Shown: in pieces, positions 58,781 to 64,000 of the stretch
Layout of the letters: each line of letters starts with the position of its first letter
Position numbering within the stretch: position 1 is the stretch's first letter
NCBI GenBank assembly: GCA_023634235.1
Contig: JAMKCF010000031.1
Span: forward strand, 2,046,001 to 2,110,000
DNA length: 64,000 nt
DNA from: Pisaster brevispinus
Taxonomy: Eukaryota > Echinodermata > Asteroidea > Forcipulatida > Asteriidae
Reading direction: 5' to 3'
Program-made: the position numbers and the translations under genes
Notes under the pieces: model-generated
Told to the model about the DNA's origin: nothing
What the model saw: only the letters and a program-made list of their open reading frames with translations
Database searches by the model: none

Positions 58781-61700
58781 GATCGGGAGGTATTCCCGAA
58801 TTCACCGCACAATTAAATTGGGCCATTACCCCGGTCCGCACGACCTTGTCTCGCAGCCGGTTTTTGGGAGGGGTCAATTTCTGTTAGGGGTAGGGCTAAC
58901 ATCCAGGTCGCTCGCCTCGCCTACAGAGTCGTCAGCAACCCCAACCTCACGGTAGAGGGAGCCCTTGAGACGGGCTTTACAGTGGTGCTAAACTTGTGCA
59001 GATCCGATATTGCCTTGGGGGTGATTTGACCATCCTTATTTTGTGTTTGTCTCTTTTACAGCAAATTCGAGATGAAGCTGTTTTGCGGGGCCTTTGTAGC
59101 GTCCCCGTTTGCTGGTCTTTTCCGGTATGAAGCCTGCCCGCAACGGCCGTAAAAGTTCAATTTCCGGATGCAGGGATACCTAAGGAAGATTCAGGTAAAA
59201 AATTCATCTCTCTAGCATGCCTAGATCGGGAGTTATTCCCATTACCCCGGTCCGCACGACCTTGTCTCGCAGCCGGTTTTTTTTTTTTTTTTGGGGGGGG
59301 GGTCAATTTCTGTTAGGGGTAGGGCTAACATCCAGGTCGCTCGCCTCGCCTACAGAGTCGTCAGCAACCCCAAACTCATGGTAGAGGGAGCCCTTGAGAC
59401 GGGCTTTACAGTGGTGCTAAACTTGTGCAGATCCGATATTGCCTTGGGGGTGATTTGACCATCCTTATTTTGTGTTTGTCTCTTTTACAGCAAATTCGAG
59501 ATGAAGCTGTTTTGCGGGGCCTTTGTAGCGTCCCCGTTTGCTGGTCTTTTCCGGTGTGAAGCTTGCCCGCAACGGCCGTAAAAGTCCAATTTCCGGATGC
59601 AGGGATACCTAAGGAAGATTCAGGTAAAAAATTCATCTCTCTAGCATGCCTAGATCGGGAGTTATTCCCATTACCCCGGTCCGCACGACCTTGTCTCGCA
59701 GCCGGTTTTTTTTTTTTTTTTGGGGGGGTCAATTTCTGTTAGGGGTAGGGCTTACATCCAGGCCGCTCGCCTCGCCTACAGAGTCGTCAGCAACCCCAAA
59801 CTCACGGTAGAGAGAGCCCTTGAGACGGGCTTTACAGTGGTGCTAAACTTGTGCAGATCCGATATTGCCTTGGGGGTGATTTGACCATCCTTATTTTATG
59901 TTTGTCTCTTTTACATCAAATTCGAGATGAAGCTGTTTTGCGGGGCCTTTGTAGCGTCCCCGTTTGCTGGTCTTTTCCGGTGTAAAGCCTGCCCGCATTG
60001 GCCGTAAAAGTCCAATTTCCGGGTGCGGGGATACCTAAGGAAGATTCAGGCGAAAATTTCATCTCTCTAGCATGCCTAGATCGGGAGTTATTCCCAAATT
60101 CACCGCACAGTTAAATTGGGCCATTACCCCGGTCCGCACGACCTTGTCTCGCAGCCGGTTTTTGGGAGGGGTCAATTTCTGTTAGGGGTAGGGCTAACAT
60201 CCAGGTCGCTCTTCTCGCCTACAGAGTCGTCAGCAACCCCAAACTCACGGTAGAGGGAGCCCTTGAGACGGGCTTTACAGTGGTGCTAAACTTGTGCAGA
60301 TCCGATATTGCCTTGGGGGTGATTTGACCATCCTTATTTTGTGTTTGTCTCTTTTACAGCAAATTCGAGATGAAGCTGTTTTGCGGGGCCTTTGTAGCGT
60401 CCCCGTTTGCTGGTCTTTTCCGGTGTGAAGCCTGCCCGCAACGGCCGTAAAAGTCCAATTTCCGGATGCAGGGATACCTAAGGAAGATTCAGGTAAAAAA
60501 TTCATCTCTCTAGCATGCCTAGATCGGGAGTTATTCCCATTACCCCGGTCCGCACGACCTTGTCTCGCAGCCGGTTTTTTTTTTTTTTTTGGGGGGGGGT
60601 CAATTTCTGTTAGGGGTAGGGCTTACATCCAGGCCGCTCGCCTCGCCTACAGAGTCGTCAGCAACCCCAAACTCACGGTAGAGAGAGCCCTTGAGACGGG
60701 CTTTACAGTGGTGCTAAACTTGTGCAGATCCGATATTGCCTTGGGGGTGATTTGACAATCCTTATTTTATGTTTGTCTCTTTTACATCAAATTCGAGATG
60801 AAGCTGTTTTGCGGGGCCTTTGTAGCGTCCCCGTTTGCTGGTCTTTTCCGGTGTAAAGCCTGCCCGCATTGGCCGTAAAAGTCCAATTTCCGGGTGCGGG
60901 GATACCTAAGGAAGATTCAGGCGAAAATTTCATCTCTCTAGCATGCCTAGATCGGGAATTATTCCCAAATTCACCGCACAGTTAAATTGGGCCATTACCC
61001 CGGTCCGCACGACCTTGTCTCGCAGCCGGTTTTTGGGAGGGGTCAATTTCTGTTAGGGGTAGGGCTAACATCCAGGTCGCTCGTTTCGCCTACAGAGTCG
61101 TCAGCAACCCCAAACTCACGGTAGAGGGAGCCCTTGAGACGGGCTTTACAGTGGTGCTAAACTTGTGCAGATCCGATATTGCCTTGGGGGTGATATGACC
61201 ATCCTTATTTTGTGTTTGTCTCTTTTACAGCAAGTTCGAGATGAAGCTGTTTTGCGGGGCCTTTGTAGCGTCCCCGTTTGCTGGTCTTTTCCGGTGTGAA
61301 GCCTGCCCGCAACGGCCGTAAAAGTCCAATTTCCGGATGCAGGGATACCTAAGGAAGATTCAGGTAAAAAATTCATCTCTCTAGCATGCCTAGATCGGGA
61401 GTTATTCCCATTACCCCGGTCCGCACGACCTTGTCTCGCAGCCGGTTTTTTTTTTTTTTTTTTGGGGGGGTCAATTTCTGTTAGGGGTAGGGCTTACATC
61501 CAGGCCGCTCGCCTCGCCTACAGAGTCGTCAGCAACCCCAAACTCACGGTAGAGAGAGCCCTTGAGACGGGCTTTACAGTGGTACTAAATTTGTGCAGAT
61601 CCGATATTGCCTTGGGGGTGATTTGACCATCCTTATTTTATGTTTGTCTCTTTTACATCAAATTCGAGATGAAGCTGTTTTGCGGGGCCTTTGTAGCGTC

Positions 61701-61820
61701 CCCGTTTGCTGGTCTTTTCCGGTGTAAAGCCTGCCCGCATTGGCCGTAAAAGTCCAATTTCCGGGTGCGGGGATACCTAAGGAAGATTCAGGCGAAAATT
61801 TCATCTCTCTAGCATGCCTA
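58781..61820 (+). repeat. Seven-monomer duplication, copy 1 (3,040 bp)
   Basis: Starts: 58781 A (GGGAGGTATTCCCGAATTC), 59224 (B front T16G10 with A body, CATGGTAGAG), 59653 B (T16G7), 60079 A (CTCTTCTCG), 60522 B (TTGACAATCC), 60950 A (GGGAATTATTCCC), 61393 B. The B at 61393 itself resembles the B at 58354, so the duplicated region may begin slightly before 58781. Confidence 0.93.
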
Positions 61821-64000
61821 GATCGGGAGGTATTCCCGAATTCACCGCACAATTAAATTGGGCCATTACCCCGGTCCGCACGACCTTGTCTCGCAGCCGG
61901 TTTTTGGGAGGGGTCAATTTCTGTTAGGGGTAGGGCTAACATCCAGGTCGCTCGCCTCGCCTACAGAGTCGTCAGCAACCCCAACCTCACGGTAGAGGGA
62001 GCCCTTGAGACGGGCTTTACAGTGGTGCTAAACTTGTGCAGATCCGATATTGCCTTGGGGGTGATTTGACCATCCTTATTTTGTGTTTGTCTCTTTTACA
62101 GCAAATTCGAGATGAAGCTGTTTTGCGGGGCCTTTGTAGCGTCCCCGTTTGCTGGTCTTTTCCGGTATGAAGCCTGCCCGCAACGGCCGTAAAAGTTCAA
62201 TTTCCGGATGCAGGGATACCTAAGGAAGATTCAGGTAAAAAATTCATCTCTCTAGCATGCCTAGATCGGGAGTTATTCCCATTACCCCGGTCCGCACGAC
62301 CTTGTCTCGCAGCCGGTTTTTTTTTTTTTTTTTTGGGGGGGGTCAATTTCTGTTAGGGGTAGGGCTAACATCCAGGTCGCTCGCCTCGCCTACAGAGTCG
62401 TCAGCAACCCCAAACTCATGGTAGAGGGAGCCCTTGAGACGGGCTTTACAGTGGTGCTAAACTTGTGCAGATCCGATATTGCCTTGGGGGTGATTTGACC
62501 ATCCTTATTTTGTGTTTGTCTCTTTTACAGCAAATTCGAGATGAAGCTGTTTTGCGGGGCCTTTGTAGCGTCCCCGTTTGCTGGTCTTTTCCGGTGTGAA
62601 GCTTGCCCGCAACGGCCGTAAAAGTCCAATTTCCGGATGCAGGGATACCTAAGGAAGATTCAGGTAAAAAATTCATCTCTCTAGCATGCCTAGATCGGGA
62701 GTTATTCCCATTACCCCGGTCCGCACGACCTTGTCTCGCAGCCGGTTTTTTTTTTTTTTTGGGGGGGGTCAATTTCTGTTAGGGGTAGGGCTTACATCCA
62801 GGCCGCTCGCCTCGCCTACAGAGTCGTCAGCAACCCCAAACTCACGGTAGAGAGAGCCCTTGAGACGGGCTTTACAGTGGTGCTAAACTTGTGCAGATCC
62901 GATATTGCCTTGGGGGTGATTTGACCATCCTTATTTTATGTTTGTCTCTTTTACATCAAATTCGAGATGAAGCTGTTTTGCGGGGCCTTTGTAGCGTCCC
63001 CGTTTGCTGGTCTTTTCCGGTGTAAAGCCTGCCCGCATTGGCCGTAAAAGTCCAATTTCCGGGTGCGGGGATACCTAAGGAAGATTCAGGCGAAAATTTC
63101 ATCTCTCTAGCATGCCTAGATCGGGAGTTATTCCCAAATTCACCGCACAGTTAAATTGGGCCATTACCCCGGTCCGCACGACCTTGTCTCGCAGCCGGTT
63201 TTTGGGAGGGGTCAATTTCTGTTAGGGGTAGGGCTAACATCCAGGTCGCTCTTTTCGCCTACAGAGTCGTCAGCAACCCCAAACTCACGGTAGAGGGAGC
63301 CCTTGAGACGGGCTTTACAGTGGTGCTAAACTTGTGCAGATCCGATATTGCCTTGGGGGTGATTTGACCATCCTTATTTTGTGTTTGTCTCTTTTACAGC
63401 AAATTCGAGATGAAGCTGTTTTGCGGGGCCTTTGTAGCGTCCCCGTTTGCTGGTCTTTTCCGGTGTGAAGCCTGCCCGCAACGGCCGTAAAAGTCCAATT
63501 TCCGGATGCAGGGATACCTAAGGAAGATTCAGGTAAAAAATTCATCTCTCTAGCATGCCTAGATCGGGAGTTATTCCCATTACCCCGGTCCGCACGACCT
63601 TGTCTCGCAGCCGGTTTTTTTTTTTTTTTTGGGGGGGGGGTCAATTTCTGTTAGGGGTAGGGCTTACATCCAGGCCGCTCGCCTCGCCTACAGAGTCGTC
63701 AGCAACCCCAAACTCACGGTAGAGAGAGCCCTTGAGACGGGCTTTACAGTGGTGCTAAACTTGTGCAGATCCGATATTGCCTTGGGGGTGATTTGACAAT
63801 CCTTATTTTATGTTTGTCTCTTTTACATCAAATTCGAGATGAAGCTGTTTTGCGGGGCCTTTGTAGCGTCCCCGTTTGCTGGTCTTTTCCGGTGTAAAGC
63901 CTGCCCGCATTGGCCGTAAAAGTCCAATTTCCGGGTGCGGGGATACCTAAGGAAGATTCAGGCGAAAATTTCATCTCTCTAGCATGCCTAGATCGGGAAT
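61821..64000 (+). repeat. Seven-monomer duplication, copy 2 (partial, runs off window)
   Basis: Starts: 61821, 62264, 62693, 63119, 63562 and a fragment from 63991, at offsets of 3,040-3,041 from copy 1 with the same private variants, including the GAATTC at 61838-61843 and the GATCGGGAAT of the final fragment. Main differences: the tracts (T16G10 to T18G8, T16G7 to T15G8, T16G9 to T16G10) and CTCTTTTCG for CTCTTCTCG. Confidence 0.93.

Larger units (their letters stand above)
1..64000 (+). repeat. Two-monomer satellite array filling the window (higher-order unit ~870 bp)
   Basis: The whole window is head-to-tail copies of one ~420-443 base unit, with no inversion and no unique DNA between copies. 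Setting each start at GATCGGG gives 147 complete monomers (3-63990), two bases of a preceding copy and ten bases of a following one. 73 monomers carry a 27-base insert (type A) and 74 lack it (type B). They mostly alternate, so the true period is near 870 bases. 66 of the 73 A copies are exactly 443 bases; B copies range from 421 to 435 because of a T/G homopolymer tract, apart from one 416-base exception. There are 13 A-A and 14 B-B neighbour pairs, each marking a past exchange out of register. Arrays of this kind are typical of eukaryotic heterochromatin. The family is not one I recognise, and centromeric function cannot be read from sequence alone. Confidence 0.98.

Noticed and set aside
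1..64000. CRISPR array, rDNA, snRNA or spliced-leader cluster
   Set aside because: Repeats are long and contiguous without unique spacers, and I found no 5S, U1, U2, U6 or spliced-leader sequence in the monomer.

Overview
The window is one unbroken tandem satellite array. No unique DNA, protein gene, RNA gene or recognisable mobile element interrupts it from base 1 to base 64000. I count 147 complete monomers plus two fragments, all head to tail on the same strand. This architecture points to eukaryotic heterochromatin (centromeric, pericentromeric, subtelomeric or sex-chromosomal). The sequence does not name the clade, and I do not recognise the satellite family.

Two monomer types share one ~416-base core. 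Type A is 443 bases: it carries a 27-base insert able to fold as a hairpin and a short T5-GGGAGGGG tract. Type B is 421-435 bases: it lacks the insert and carries a long, variable T(10-22)G(6-13) tract. Linked differences further along (taac/ttac, gaggg/gagag, GTG/ATG, ACAG/ACAT, GTGAAG/GTAAAG, GATGCAG/GGTGCGG, GGTAAAA/GGCGAAA) separate the types. Most of the array alternates A-B, giving a higher-order unit near 870 bases. 73 monomers carry the insert and 74 lack it.

Region by region: 1-5659 is irregular, with trimer duplication and A/B hybrids. 5660-11734 is mostly regular dimers, with an extra-B cluster at 8715-9996. 11735-23545 holds a 13-monomer (~5.7 kb) segment and its diverged tandem copy, which begins with a monomer bearing an 81-base internal duplication at 17377-17538. 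23974-28347 is a 5-monomer duplication. 30092-31420 and 47455-48783 are A-A-A runs. 33156-35746, 40489-44842 and 53534-56158 are trimer duplications. 36600-39637 holds two copies of a three-monomer block separated by one monomer. 58781-64000 is a 7-monomer (3,040-base) duplication whose second copy runs off the window.

No genes work together here. The array records unequal exchange, gene conversion, homopolymer expansion and probable CpG decay. The less expected signals are an exon-like bracket (acceptor-like and donor-like sites 133 bases apart) in A monomers with both sites altered in B; apparent intermediates in the growth of the B tract; and a strong contrast between rigid A length and variable B length. 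Open frames of 60-116 codons recur because the repeat recurs and are not called as genes. Boundaries were placed by reading the sequence, with every monomer start set at GATCGGG; identities were judged by eye.
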